Origin: Rhizobium sp. NFR07
Lineage (GTDB): Bacteria; Pseudomonadota; Alphaproteobacteria; Rhizobiales; Rhizobiaceae
Assembly: GCF_900111905.1 (NCBI RefSeq)
Contig: NZ_FOKM01000001.1
Location: 620,001-684,000 of the forward strand
Reading direction: 5' to 3'
DNA length: 64,000 nt
Shown here piece after piece: positions 9,344-17,769 of this stretch (the stretch's first letter is position 1; each line of letters opens with the position of its first letter). The notes beneath the pieces were generated by a model, which saw only the letters and a program-made list of their open reading frames with translations, was not told where the DNA came from and did not search any database. Both the position numbers and the translations under genes were made by a program.

Positions 9344-10265
9344 TGTCCCAGCGGTCGTCGGGATTGAACGTCCGGATCGCCGCTGCGCGTTTTTCCGTCT
9401 GTTCGCCCAGATCCCTCTCGTAAACGATACCGGAACGGTCGACCAGGAAGGTTTGGACGCCTGTGACCCCGTAGGTCACGGGCCATGCAATGAGCGCAAA
9501 TCCATTCGTCATATTGCCGTTCACAATATAACTATGCTCGCCGCCCAACACGTTTGGGCCCTGCCCCGTCAAAATTCGAAACCGATAGCCGTAATAGCCC
9601 TCGCCCTGCTTGGCCTTGTTGAAGGCAGCATTCTCGAGCATGGGGCCGGCGGGGCTCTCTTCCTCGTCCTCCTTCGGATCCCAGTACAAGCCGTCATGCT
9701 TGCCGGGCGTGCTGATAAGCCGCTGCGCAAACTCATGAATGCGATCCTCGTCCTCGTCGATGACGGCATATTCTTCCTGAGCGTCCACGTAATCGCGCAT
9801 GGTGGTGATCGCGACGAGTTCATTCTCGCCTATTCTTCGATTGACGATTTCCTCCAGCCCGACATCCGTGTCGAAGGTCCACTGCCCATCCTCCTGCTTG
9901 GAGAGCGGGAAGGGCAAGGGCCACATGACCTCCCCGATGGCCACCACCTTGAATTCGTCGACATCCTGCAGGCGCAGCTGCCTGGCAGCGCCCTCGCGGA
10001 TCAAGGCAAGGCTCAACATCGCTTCGTTGCTCGCACGCAGCTTGGCCGCATCAAGGCCGAGCAGCTTCGCCAACCCGTCGACATCATTTGCAGCCAGAAC
10101 GTTCTTGAACTCTCCCAGAGCTGCGGGCGGATCAATGAACGAAGGCGGCGTACCGGCCTTGAATTCCGACAGGTCCGTTTGCTTCTGCGCTGCCGACGGC
10201 ACTGCCGCCGTGATGGCGATGGTTGCGACGACCACGCCGGCCAGGGATCGTGAGATTGTTGTCAT
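9330..10265 (-). CDS. DUF2950 family exported protein
   Basis: A 311-residue protein from ATG 10265 (MTTISRSLAG) with a clear GGAGG before it. The first 28 residues form a signal peptide ending near PSAAQ, so the product is periplasmic or outer-membrane associated. The mature part has the DUF2950 pattern: the repeated FWPLPF-type segment MWPLPFPLSK, an acidic stretch DEDEDRIHEF, the GYYGYRFRILTGQGPNVLGG core and a C-terminal GFALIAWPVTYGVTGVQTF segment. The molecular function of DUF2950 is unknown. It follows the DUF3300 gene by 26 bases on the same strand; the two families are commonly paired, which suggests they act together at the envelope. Confidence 0.88.
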   Translation of the reverse strand: MTTISRSLAGVVVATIAITAAVPSAAQKQTDLSEFKAGTPPSFIDPPAALGEFKNVLAANDVDGLAKLLGLDAAKLRASNEAMLSLALIREGAARQLRLQDVDEFKVVAIGEVMWPLPFPLSKQEDGQWTFDTDVGLEEIVNRRIGENELVAITTMRDYVDAQEEYAVIDEDEDRIHEFAQRLISTPGKHDGLYWDPKEDEEESPAGPMLENAAFNKAKQGEGYYGYRFRILTGQGPNVLGGEHSYIVNGNMTNGFALIAWPVTYGVTGVQTFLVDRSGIVYERDLGEQTEKRAAAIRTFNPDDRWDITMD

Positions 10266-10291
10266 GATATCCTCCAAAGGGCGAGCCTGGA

Positions 10292-11668
10292 CTATCTGCG
10301 ACCACCACCACCGCGGCCGCCACGGCCACCACCGCCATGATGCATCGGGCGACCACCGCCACGGGGTGCAGCACGCGGCCCGCCCCGCTGTCCGCCTCCC
10401 ATGCTGTGCGCTCCGCGTTTCGAGCTGACGGCCTCCCGGCGTCCCGGCTGGACATTGCCGAGCGCATTCGGCTGACGCGCACGATTGTCCGGACGCGCCG
10501 CCATTTTCGGCGCACCCGCCTTCTTCGTGCTTCTTGCCGCTGATGCCGAGGAGTTGCGGGCCTTGGCCGCCGGACGATTGGCAGCCTGATTGTTGCGGGC
10601 AGCAGCCGGTCGGTTTTCGGCGGCCCGGTTGCCTGCCTGTCTCGCATTCTGCTTCAGGCCCTCTGTGGTGTTCCTGCGAACATCGTCGGGACGGATGCTG
10701 TTCGGTCTGTTTGCCAAACCGTCGGAGGCTTTGCGATCGCGCACCTGATTTTTCAGCGCGTTGCGGTTGTCCGACACCAGCCCGGACTTTATTGCCGATC
10801 GATCGAGACCTGCGAGCGTATCTTTCCCGATACCGAGCTTGCTGCGGTCCACCTTGCTCCAATCGACATCCTTCAATTTCAATTTTCCATTGAAATTCCG
10901 ATCGTTGAAGCAGTTGTTGCAGTCGATATCGAGGTCTCCGCCACCCCAATTGCCGCCCCATACGCCCCAGTCATCCCAATTGACGATGGCGGCCCAGGCA
11001 ATGCCGGTTACGGCACCCGCGAAAAATGCGGCACCAGGATAATAATAGCTGTCATAATAATCGTCGTGATAGGATATCGGCTGCGCTGCGTATCCAGGCT
11101 CATAGAGCATCTGGGGCGGATATTGGGGGAGGTAAATCTTTTCGGGATCGGTGGGCCGGATGACGACATTCTCGTTCTCGACCACCACCGTGATCTTCTC
11201 GTCGGTCTTGATCACATCCTTGGCCACAGCCTCTTCCCGAAGCTGCTGGATGGCGATCAGGACGTCCTTTTGCTGATACGTCAGTGCGTTGCCGAGCGAT
11301 TGCGTCCAGGCAAGATCCTCACTCATCATTTTGACGATGTCCGGGTAGTTCAGAAGTGAAATGACGCTCCCGTCCCAGCCGTCATTGGGTTTCAGATCCT
11401 TGTCCTTCTGCCTTGCCTGCAGGAAGCGATCGGCTTCCACGACTTGCAACGGGAGAAGCGACGCGGCGGAAATTGCGGCGACCAGTTCGTCGGGATAGAG
11501 CGCGATGCGGGCCACCAGAACCTCAAGCTCGTCATCGGACAGCAGGTTGCTTTCTACGGCGGCAGGCCGAGGTGTCGGGGTCTGCGAATGAGCCGGCAGC
11601 CCGGGATAGGTCGACAGAAGCGCCAGCCCCGAAAGCCCGGCAACCAGCACGAAGGATTTTGATTTCAT
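10292..11668 (-). CDS. DUF3300 family exported protein with low-complexity basic tail
   Basis: A 458-residue protein from ATG 11668, with AAGGGGAA upstream. A signal peptide (about 28 residues, ending near PAHSQ) is followed by the DUF3300 domain (about 45-250: LVARIALYPDELVAAI, ASLLPLQVVEADRFLQ, DPEKIYLPQYPPQMLYEPGY). A Tyr-rich patch and one hydrophobic segment (AAFFAGAVTGIAWAAIV, about 205-222) come next. Residues 310-458 are Asn/Arg/Ala-rich and end in Gly-Arg-His low complexity (GGGGRGGRGGGGRR), probably disordered and able to bind polyanions. The DUF3300 function is unknown. It forms a probable operon with the DUF2950 gene. Confidence 0.88.
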   Translation of the reverse strand: MKSKSFVLVAGLSGLALLSTYPGLPAHSQTPTPRPAAVESNLLSDDELEVLVARIALYPDELVAAISAASLLPLQVVEADRFLQARQKDKDLKPNDGWDGSVISLLNYPDIVKMMSEDLAWTQSLGNALTYQQKDVLIAIQQLREEAVAKDVIKTDEKITVVVENENVVIRPTDPEKIYLPQYPPQMLYEPGYAAQPISYHDDYYDSYYYPGAAFFAGAVTGIAWAAIVNWDDWGVWGGNWGGGDLDIDCNNCFNDRNFNGKLKLKDVDWSKVDRSKLGIGKDTLAGLDRSAIKSGLVSDNRNALKNQVRDRKASDGLANRPNSIRPDDVRRNTTEGLKQNARQAGNRAAENRPAAARNNQAANRPAAKARNSSASAARSTKKAGAPKMAARPDNRARQPNALGNVQPGRREAVSSKRGAHSMGGGQRGGPRAAPRGGGRPMHHGGGGRGGRGGGGRR

Positions 11669-12294
11669 GACCCGTTCCCCTTATGGCGGTGAACCAAGCA
11701 GCACTAACGAGGCTGATGAGAGCGCACTCGCCGAAATCACGCTCTTCTTTTCAAGGCGCGTTTGCAGAGCAATGCATCTCGACGCCGTCCGCTGTTGGCA
11801 GCGGGACAACAACCACACAAAACATAGACCGTCTGAGTCAGAGAGGGGCGTAACTTACGCGACTATACTTTTGCCTGATTAAGCAGCGGCACCGCTGCCC
11901 GGTCAGATAAGTTTTGATGTCGCAAAGGCCGCACGCTGCCGCCATGCATTTGTCGCCCGGCAGGTTCGGGATCAAATGATCATCAACACGGAATGCCCGC
12001 TGCGATCGCCTAGGCGACCGGGCATCCATCCATCGGTGAACGGCTGGTCAGCCGCCGAATTCCCGTATTTTACACGATGTTACAAGCAAAAGCCCCGCAT
12101 TGGTGCGTATTGTCAGGCCGACCACCGAGGGGCGGAATATTGCAATGTCCAGCTTGCCGCGGAGCCAGGTCTCGCCGCGGCGCCTCGCGCCGCAGATCCG
12201 AACCTGGAACCATGTTTAACGGATTATCGGCCTGACGGTCTCTCCGGGCTCATCAGCTCTCGATAACGCCTCATCCGATGGAAAGGACGTTCTG
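11669..12294. other. 626-base intergenic region between divergent operons
   Basis: No open frame here has a convincing ribosome binding site and protein-like composition. It contains a 7-bp hairpin GCAGCGG-CA-CCGCTGC at 11883-11898 without a following T-run, so not a standard terminator. It must carry the promoters of the DUF3300 and YiaW-like operons. The length leaves room for a small RNA, but I see no positive sign of one. Confidence 0.4.
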
Positions 12295-12726
12295 ATGGAG
12301 CAAGTTCCTCATCCTACGGCTATCGATTACCTGCCCGTCTTCATCACGGAGCCCGGCCAGACCGACTACCTCTTTGTCGGTGTCGTCATCTTTCTGCTTC
12401 TGGCGATCCTGATTATCGGAAACCTCTATTTCCAGCTTCATGCGGTTCCCGAACGCATGGCCCATCGGACAAGCAAGGTGCAGATGGAGATCGTGGCGGT
12501 TTTGGCCCTCATCTCGCTTTTCACCCATAACCATCTCTTCTGGATCGCGGGGCTGCTGCTGGCCTTCGTCCAGATCCCCGATTTTTCAACGCCTCTCTAT
12601 TCGATCGCGCAGTCACTCGCACGGCTTTCCGGCCGCGATGTGGAGAGGGAGTTGAGTGGTGAGCCCGATCCGCCGGAAGAGCAGCATTCCGAGAAAGCCG
12701 CTCTGGAAAACGAGACGAGGGACTGA
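12295..12726 (+). CDS. DUF3302/YiaW-like small inner-membrane protein
   Basis: A 143-residue protein from ATG 12295 (MEQVPHPTAI), with AAAGGACGTTCTG upstream. Two hydrophobic helices (about 26-46 VGVVIFLLLAILIIGNLYF and about 66-92) resemble the DYFALGVLIF...SLFT...FLWIWA pattern of E. coli YiaW/YibI (DUF3302), here with a charged C-terminal tail that is probably cytoplasmic. The next gene, 12 bases on, encodes an HlyD-like protein, the same arrangement as yiaW-yiaV and yibI-yibH. The family is not functionally characterised; it probably acts as membrane partner of the adaptor. The family assignment rests on pattern and gene order. Confidence 0.72.
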   Translation: MEQVPHPTAIDYLPVFITEPGQTDYLFVGVVIFLLLAILIIGNLYFQLHAVPERMAHRTSKVQMEIVAVLALISLFTHNHLFWIAGLLLAFVQIPDFSTPLYSIAQSLARLSGRDVERELSGEPDPPEEQHSEKAALENETRD

Positions 12727-12738
12727 GGGAGATCGACA

Positions 12739-13965
12739 ATGCTGGAATTGATGCTCTGCTCCATGCTGACGATTTTCCCCGATTACCTCTATCGCCGTTA
12801 CGTACAGCACAAGCGCATCGGATATGAGATCAACCTTTACACGATGTGGTACGAGTTGCGCTGGGGCATTTCGGCCTGTTTGCTGCTCACCATTTCCCTC
12901 ATCACGCTGATCTTCTACTTCCATCCCTCGACCAAGAGCGTGACCGCCGTCTTTCGCACGGTGACCATCCTGCCGGAAGCGGTCGGGCGCGTTGATGAGG
13001 TCTATGTGGGTATCAACGAGAAGGTCCAAGCCGGTGCTCCGCTATTTCGCCTCGACGACTTGAAGCAGAAGGCCGCGGTGGAGACCGCACGACGAGCGGT
13101 CGCGGAACTCGAGGCCCAAGCCGAGGTGGCCCAGACGGAGCTGGCGACAGCCGACTCGCAGATAAAGGAGGCGCAAGGCGCCCTGCAGATTGCGGTCGAC
13201 GAATATGAAATGAAGGCCCTGCTGCTGACCAAGGATGCCGTTGCTCGTCGCGAAGTTCAGCGGCTTGCCAATACGATCGAGTCACGCAAAGGCACATTGG
13301 GAGCAGCGCAGGCGAAGAAGGAAACACTGTCCACGCAGATCAGGGTGCTTCTGCCGGCGCAGAGAGCGAGCGCGGAAGCCGCGTTGGGGCAGGCGCAGGT
13401 GGAACTGGACAAGACACTCGTGCGCGCCGGCGTCGCCGGTACGGTACAGCAGTTCACGCTTCGCGTCGGAGACGTCGTCAACACGATGATACGCCCGGCG
13501 GGCATCCTCGTCCCGTCCGAAGCGGGGCGTGGCACCCTCATCGCAGGCTTCGGCCAGATCGAGGCCCAGGTGATGAAGCCGGGAATGATCGCCGAGGCAA
13601 CCTGTATCGGCAAACCCTTCACCATTATTCCGCTGGTCGTGACAGAGGTCCAGGACGTGATCGCGGCCGGACAGCTGCGTCCGACGGATCAGCTCATCGA
13701 TGTCCAACAGCTTGCCAGCCCCGGAACACTGACCGTATTTCTGCAGCCCCTCTACAAGGGGGGCCTGGACAACATCCCACCCGGCAGCAGCTGCATCGCC
13801 AACGCTTATACGAATAATCACGACGCGCTCGCCCGCGACGACATCGGTGTGGTCGAATGGTTTTTCCTGCATGCCGTCGATGCGGTCGGCCTGGTGCACG
13901 CGATGATACTGAGAATGCAGGCAATGTTGCTGCCGGTTCAAACCCTGGTTCTTGGTGGTCACTGA
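12739..13965 (+). CDS. HlyD/YiaV-like membrane fusion protein
   Basis: A 408-residue periplasmic adaptor from ATG 12739 with GGGAGATCGACA before it. The N-terminus has membrane-inserting helices (about 1-20 and 45-62). A biotinyl-lipoyl-like half follows (VGRVDEVYVGINEKVQAGAPLFRLDD), then a long alpha-helical hairpin (about 110-225, Ala/Glu/Gln heptads), the second lipoyl half (LVRAGVAGTVQQFTLRVGDVV) and a beta-barrel domain. There is an unusual C-terminal hydrophobic stretch that may be a further membrane helix. Such proteins bridge inner-membrane transporters to the outer membrane, but no transporter ATPase or RND pump is nearby. It is co-transcribed with the DUF3302-like gene, as in the E. 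coli yiaWV and yibIH pairs. Confidence 0.83.
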   Translation: MLELMLCSMLTIFPDYLYRRYVQHKRIGYEINLYTMWYELRWGISACLLLTISLITLIFYFHPSTKSVTAVFRTVTILPEAVGRVDEVYVGINEKVQAGAPLFRLDDLKQKAAVETARRAVAELEAQAEVAQTELATADSQIKEAQGALQIAVDEYEMKALLLTKDAVARREVQRLANTIESRKGTLGAAQAKKETLSTQIRVLLPAQRASAEAALGQAQVELDKTLVRAGVAGTVQQFTLRVGDVVNTMIRPAGILVPSEAGRGTLIAGFGQIEAQVMKPGMIAEATCIGKPFTIIPLVVTEVQDVIAAGQLRPTDQLIDVQQLASPGTLTVFLQPLYKGGLDNIPPGSSCIANAYTNNHDALARDDIGVVEWFFLHAVDAVGLVHAMILRMQAMLLPVQTLVLGGH

Positions 13966-13988
13966 GCCCGCAGACTTCGGTGCGGGCG

Positions 13989-14051
13989 TGACAAGCAGGT
14001 TGTCATGCTCCGATTTCACAGACCCTCAGGGTTTAATATGACATATTGTCA
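13989..14051. promoter_or_regulatory. Two TGACA/TGTCA inverted repeats upstream of the CadC-like regulator
   Basis: TGACAA-GCAGG-TTGTCA (13989-14005) and TGACA-TAT-TGTCA (14039-14051) share the same half-site and have centres 48 bases apart, in the gap between the adaptor gene and the membrane regulator. They may be operators for the downstream gene. The first could instead mark the 3' end of the preceding transcript, though no T-run follows. Confidence 0.35.
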
Positions 14052-14124
14052 CTTACCTTAGCTTGTGCTTAAATTTGTTCCAATGAGATCTCGAGTAGCG
14101 CTATCGGGTGCCAGGGGGCGGGCG

Positions 14125-15894
14125 ATGGAAAGTGCAAGATCAAATGGGCACGTTGCCTCGGAACCATCTGAAACTGAAGTAGAAACCCAGCTGGACAGGA
14201 TACTCGCATGCGAGAGTGTCCACCTTCCGGAGAGAGCGCGGAATTTTCTTCGGTTCGTCGTGATGGAAACTCTGGCAGGTCGATCGCATTTCCTGAAGGC
14301 CTACACCATTGCGGATGTCGTCTTCGGCCGAAAGAACTTCGATGCGCAAAGCGATCCCGCAGTACGGATAGAAGCAGGCCGCATCAGGCGCGAGCTCGAG
14401 CGCTACTATCTCATGGCGGGACCAAACGAACCCGTCATCATCACGATACCCAAAGGCGGCTACGTGCCGACATTCAAGCGTTCCATCGGCTTTACGGGCG
14501 GCGAAGGCAAGTTGGACAATCCAGCCGGATCGGATGTACCCGCGCCGCCGGAAGAGTCCGTGAAGTCCGACAACGGGGCGTTGAGGCCAGGAGTGACGCA
14601 GCACTGGCTGGGGGCGGGAGGCCTGCTGGCGGGGGCGGTTTTACTGCTGGGAACGCTCGTTCTCCTCCCGTCCAATCCGGTCGAACCGTCCTTGAGCGAG
14701 GGTAGCGGACGCCCCACAGTCGCAGTCGATCTCTTTGATCATCCCGAAGGCGACAAAGACCTGCCGAAACTTTCGCAAGGCATCACTGACGAGATCATCG
14801 CGAAGCTGGTCAAGTTCAACGAGATCCAGGTCATCGAGGCGCAGACGGGTGCCGAAGGCACAGATCAGAAGCTTTCGCGCACGCGATACGTGCTGCAGGG
14901 GACCCTCAGAAAGGAAGGCAATCGGATCCGCTCGAGCGTACGTCTTGTGCGTCGTTCGGATGGTACCGTGATATGGGCAAGCAACTATGACACCGACCTC
15001 AGTGTCCAGGATGTCTTCGAAGCAGAAACCGCTGTGGCGGAAATGATTGCAACAGCCGTAGCCCAGCCGTTCGGCGTGCTGTTTCAATCAAGCATGAAGT
15101 CCCCGCCCGGATGGGAGGCATATGATTGTGCGCTGTCCTACTACAATTACCGCAGAGCAATAACCCAACCCACGCTCGCCGTGGCGCAGGCGTGCCTTTC
15201 GGCGTTGACGCGCAAGTTTCCGCAGGATGCAACATCCCTGGCCTTCCTCGCGATAACACACCTCGATCAGGTGCGTTTTGCCTACAAATTCGGAACACCA
15301 CCATCCGCCGAAAATCTGGAAACAGCCTCCCAGCTTGCAGAGCGCGCCGCCGGCATAGACCCGCGCAACGCTCGGGCGCTTCAGGCCGTGATGTTGACCA
15401 GTTTCTTCCGGCACGACATTGACGCTGCTCTCGCAGCCGGCGCTGCTTCCTATGCTATCAATCCCAACGACACCGAGGTCGCCGGCGAATACGGACTGCG
15501 ACTATCCATGAGCGGAAATTGGGATACCGGCTGCAATCTGGTGAGCAACGCCGTCAGCAAGGATGCCGGGCCTAAGGGCTATTACGAAGTCGGATTGGCA
15601 CTCTGTGCCTTTATGAAGGGAGATCTTCAAGCCGCGGAACTTTGGTCGCGCATGTCTGATCTCGATTATAATCCCATGCACAGGATGGTCCTGATGTCGA
15701 TCCTCGGGGCATCGGGGAAGACGGCCCAGGCCCGGCAGGAACTGGATTGGCTGAACGCCAACGCCCCGACGCTCATGCGAAACATCAGACAGGAAATAAC
15801 CACGAGATTGGCAAGGCAGGAGGATCAGGAAAAGATTCTTTCCGGTCTGCGTGCCGGCGGAGCCATCATCGACGAGGCGGCAGCCTCAAAATAG
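14125..15894 (+). CDS. CadC-like membrane regulator with TolB/FlgO-like and TPR-like domains
   Basis: A 589-residue protein if started at ATG 14125 (MESARSNGHV), preceded by AGGGGGCG; in-frame GTG 14065 and ATG 14083 are alternatives. Residues about 20-125 look like a winged-helix DNA-binding region (IEAGRIRRELERYY, then the wing-like VIITIPKGGYVPTF). One transmembrane helix follows (about 165-182, GGLLAGAVLLLGTLVLL). The periplasmic part has a TolB-N/FlgO-like domain (about 195-330: GITDEIIAKLVKFNEIQVI, YVLQGTLRKEGNRIRSSVRL) and TPR-like helices to the end. Similar rhizobial proteins are often labelled adenylate cyclases although no cyclase domain is present here. The layout is that of a one-component sensor like CadC, which controls lysine decarboxylase in E. 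coli. Targets here are inferred only. Confidence 0.75.
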   Translation: MESARSNGHVASEPSETEVETQLDRILACESVHLPERARNFLRFVVMETLAGRSHFLKAYTIADVVFGRKNFDAQSDPAVRIEAGRIRRELERYYLMAGPNEPVIITIPKGGYVPTFKRSIGFTGGEGKLDNPAGSDVPAPPEESVKSDNGALRPGVTQHWLGAGGLLAGAVLLLGTLVLLPSNPVEPSLSEGSGRPTVAVDLFDHPEGDKDLPKLSQGITDEIIAKLVKFNEIQVIEAQTGAEGTDQKLSRTRYVLQGTLRKEGNRIRSSVRLVRRSDGTVIWASNYDTDLSVQDVFEAETAVAEMIATAVAQPFGVLFQSSMKSPPGWEAYDCALSYYNYRRAITQPTLAVAQACLSALTRKFPQDATSLAFLAITHLDQVRFAYKFGTPPSAENLETASQLAERAAGIDPRNARALQAVMLTSFFRHDIDAALAAGAASYAINPNDTEVAGEYGLRLSMSGNWDTGCNLVSNAVSKDAGPKGYYEVGLALCAFMKGDLQAAELWSRMSDLDYNPMHRMVLMSILGASGKTAQARQELDWLNANAPTLMRNIRQEITTRLARQEDQEKILSGLRAGGAIIDEAAASK

Positions 15895-16015
15895 GCGCCT
15901 CGGCCTTCTGCAGTCTGCCGCCGTCTGGATGGCAGATGATACACGATACTACAGGCATCAGCGGAGACCACATGCTAATTCGGAACCGATGCGGCACGAC
16001 AAGTGGAGCCCGTGC

Positions 16016-17230
16016 ATGCCGAGATGCCGTTCTGCTGTTCTACTCGTCCTGCTTCTTGGAAGCTGCGCGCGTCCGGAAGGTGTCATGGCACCGGTTGCAC
16101 CCTCCACCACGGGAGTGACGGACAGGGTCGACATGCTGGTCGCTACGACACGCGAACCTTCAGGCTCACCTGCCACGCTCTTCGACGGCGAACGGAGTTC
16201 CAAACCACGCCTCACCCAGATTTCGGTTTCAATCCCTCGCCGGCGTGAAGCGGGTTCGGTTCAATGGCCCCATAGCCTGCCGCCCGATCCTGAAAGAGAT
16301 TTCGCGGTCACGAATGTCCGACAGATGGAGACCGTCGCGGAAGGCCGCGCGTGGTTCAGTCGACAACGCAATGATGGACACGCTCTGGTTTTCATCCATG
16401 GTTTCAACAACACCTATGGGGATGCCGTCTTCCGGCTGGCGCAGATCGTTCATGACAGCCGGATGCACGCTACCCCCATCTTATTCACATGGCCTTCGCG
16501 AGCGAATATCACCGGATACCAATATGACAAGGAGAGCACCAACTACTCCCGCTCGGGGTTGGAACAGGCTCTGCGTACGCTTGCTGCCGATCCCAGCGTG
16601 AAGGACATAACCATCCTCGCACATTCGATGGGAGCATGGCTGGCCATGGAGGCATTGCGGCAGATGGGAATTCGGGACGGCCACGCTCACCCGAAGATCC
16701 ACAACGTCATCCTCGCCTCTCCCGATATCGATATCCAGGTTTTCGCCAAGCAATATGTGGAAATGGGCGAACCGCGCCCGCGGTTCACGATTTTCACGTC
16801 ACAGGACGACAGGGCGCTCGCCGTATCCAGCCTGATTACCGGCCGCGTGTCCCGTCTCGGAGCAATCAATCCGGCCGAGGAGCCTTATCGTTCAAGGCTC
16901 GAAAAGGCGGGCATCACGGCGATCGATCTCACCAAGGTTAAAACCGGAGACGGCCTCAACCACGGCAAATTCTCCGAGAGCCCGGAAATCGTGCAGCTCA
17001 TAGGGCAGCGGCTGATGATGGGGCAGCCCCTCACCGATTCCACGGTCACGTTGGGCCAGAGCATCACCGCCGTGGTTGGCGGGACGGTGACGAATATCGG
17101 CACTGTCGCTGCAACGGCCGTTGCCGCTCCGGCCGTCATCTTGGAGCAACCACGTTCGCGCGCCCAGAAGCAACCGCCGCCTGGTGAGACGCTAGACGCC
17201 GACCTCAAGCCGCAGCAACTGGTGCATTAG
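16016..17230 (+). CDS. Alpha/beta hydrolase lipoprotein (DUF900 family)
   Basis: A 404-residue protein from ATG 16016, chosen because AGTGGAG lies seven bases upstream and the product then begins MPRCRSAVLLVLLLGSC, a textbook lipoprotein signal with lipobox LGSC (Cys 17). The domain is a DUF900-type alpha/beta hydrolase: oxyanion/strand segment HALVFIHGFNNTYGDAVFR (about 120-138), nucleophile elbow LAHSMGAW (Ser about 204) and a later region with candidate Asp and His of the triad (GLNHGKFSESPEIV near 320). The C-terminal 60 residues are Val/Ala/Pro-rich, perhaps envelope-spanning or disordered. It probably acts as an outer-membrane-anchored esterase; the substrate is unknown. The gene starts about 120 bases after the regulator's stop. 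Confidence 0.82.
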   Translation: MPRCRSAVLLVLLLGSCARPEGVMAPVAPSTTGVTDRVDMLVATTREPSGSPATLFDGERSSKPRLTQISVSIPRRREAGSVQWPHSLPPDPERDFAVTNVRQMETVAEGRAWFSRQRNDGHALVFIHGFNNTYGDAVFRLAQIVHDSRMHATPILFTWPSRANITGYQYDKESTNYSRSGLEQALRTLAADPSVKDITILAHSMGAWLAMEALRQMGIRDGHAHPKIHNVILASPDIDIQVFAKQYVEMGEPRPRFTIFTSQDDRALAVSSLITGRVSRLGAINPAEEPYRSRLEKAGITAIDLTKVKTGDGLNHGKFSESPEIVQLIGQRLMMGQPLTDSTVTLGQSITAVVGGTVTNIGTVAATAVAAPAVILEQPRSRAQKQPPPGETLDADLKPQQLVH

Positions 17231-17342
17231 CCGGCGCGTCGCCACCGTAGGGACGCGTCAATTACCGTAAAATACGTGCTCAACATTCCCTGCCCGTGCA
17301 AATCTGACCTGTCTTCACGTTTGGTGCACGATAGAGGCTGGG

Positions 17343-17765
17343 ATGCAGAAAATAGCAATACGGCTGGCAGCCGCTGCACTTTTATCGACAGGACTTGGCA
17401 CACCGGTCCCGGCGCAAACGCTGAGCTATGCGGATGCGGTCACGCAGTTGGCAGACGCCTGCGGCCGGGACATCAAGACTTTGTGCAAAGGCCTCAATCT
17501 CGGAAATGGACGGATATACGGCTGCCTTCAGGATCGTTCCGCCGAGGTCTCGCAAGGCTGCAAGACGTCGCTGGCCGGCGTGCTCCAATCCATCGCGCAA
17601 CGAGAGCACGCACAGGCCTCGTACAAACAGCTGTGCCGTCGTGACGCGATAAAAAGCTGCGGAGGCATCAAGGGCGACGGTTTCGTTTTAGCCTGCCTGG
17701 CAAAAAAGGAACGCCGCGTCAGCGAGGAATGCAACCAGGCAATTACGGATGCGGGTTGGAGATGA
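17343..17765 (+). CDS. Small exported cysteine-rich repeat protein
   Basis: A 140-residue protein from ATG 17343. A signal peptide (MQKIAIRLAAAALLSTGLGT, cleavage near PAQT) is followed by two related repeats with evenly spaced cysteines (ACGRDIKTLCKGLN...GCLQDR...GCKTSL and LCRRDAIKSCGGIK...ACLAKK...ECNQAI). The pattern resembles the cysteine-rich repeat of the Golgi glycoprotein 1 (Cys_rich_FGFR) family found in alphaproteobacterial secreted proteins. The eight cysteines probably form disulfides in the periplasm. It is separated from the OmpA-type gene by four bases, so the two are surely co-transcribed and may work together at the envelope. Function unknown. Confidence 0.75.
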   Translation: MQKIAIRLAAAALLSTGLGTPVPAQTLSYADAVTQLADACGRDIKTLCKGLNLGNGRIYGCLQDRSAEVSQGCKTSLAGVLQSIAQREHAQASYKQLCRRDAIKSCGGIKGDGFVLACLAKKERRVSEECNQAITDAGWR

Positions 17766-17769
17766 TGTG

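Noticed and set aside
11838..12029. Short frames inside the 626-base gap at 11.7-12.3 kb
   Set aside because: Several overlap on both strands, none has a good ribosome binding site or protein-like composition.
14125..15894. Calling the membrane regulator an adenylate cyclase, as similar proteins often are
   Set aside because: No class III cyclase catalytic domain is present; the sequence shows a DNA-binding-like N-terminus, one helix, a TolB/FlgO-like domain and TPR-like helices.
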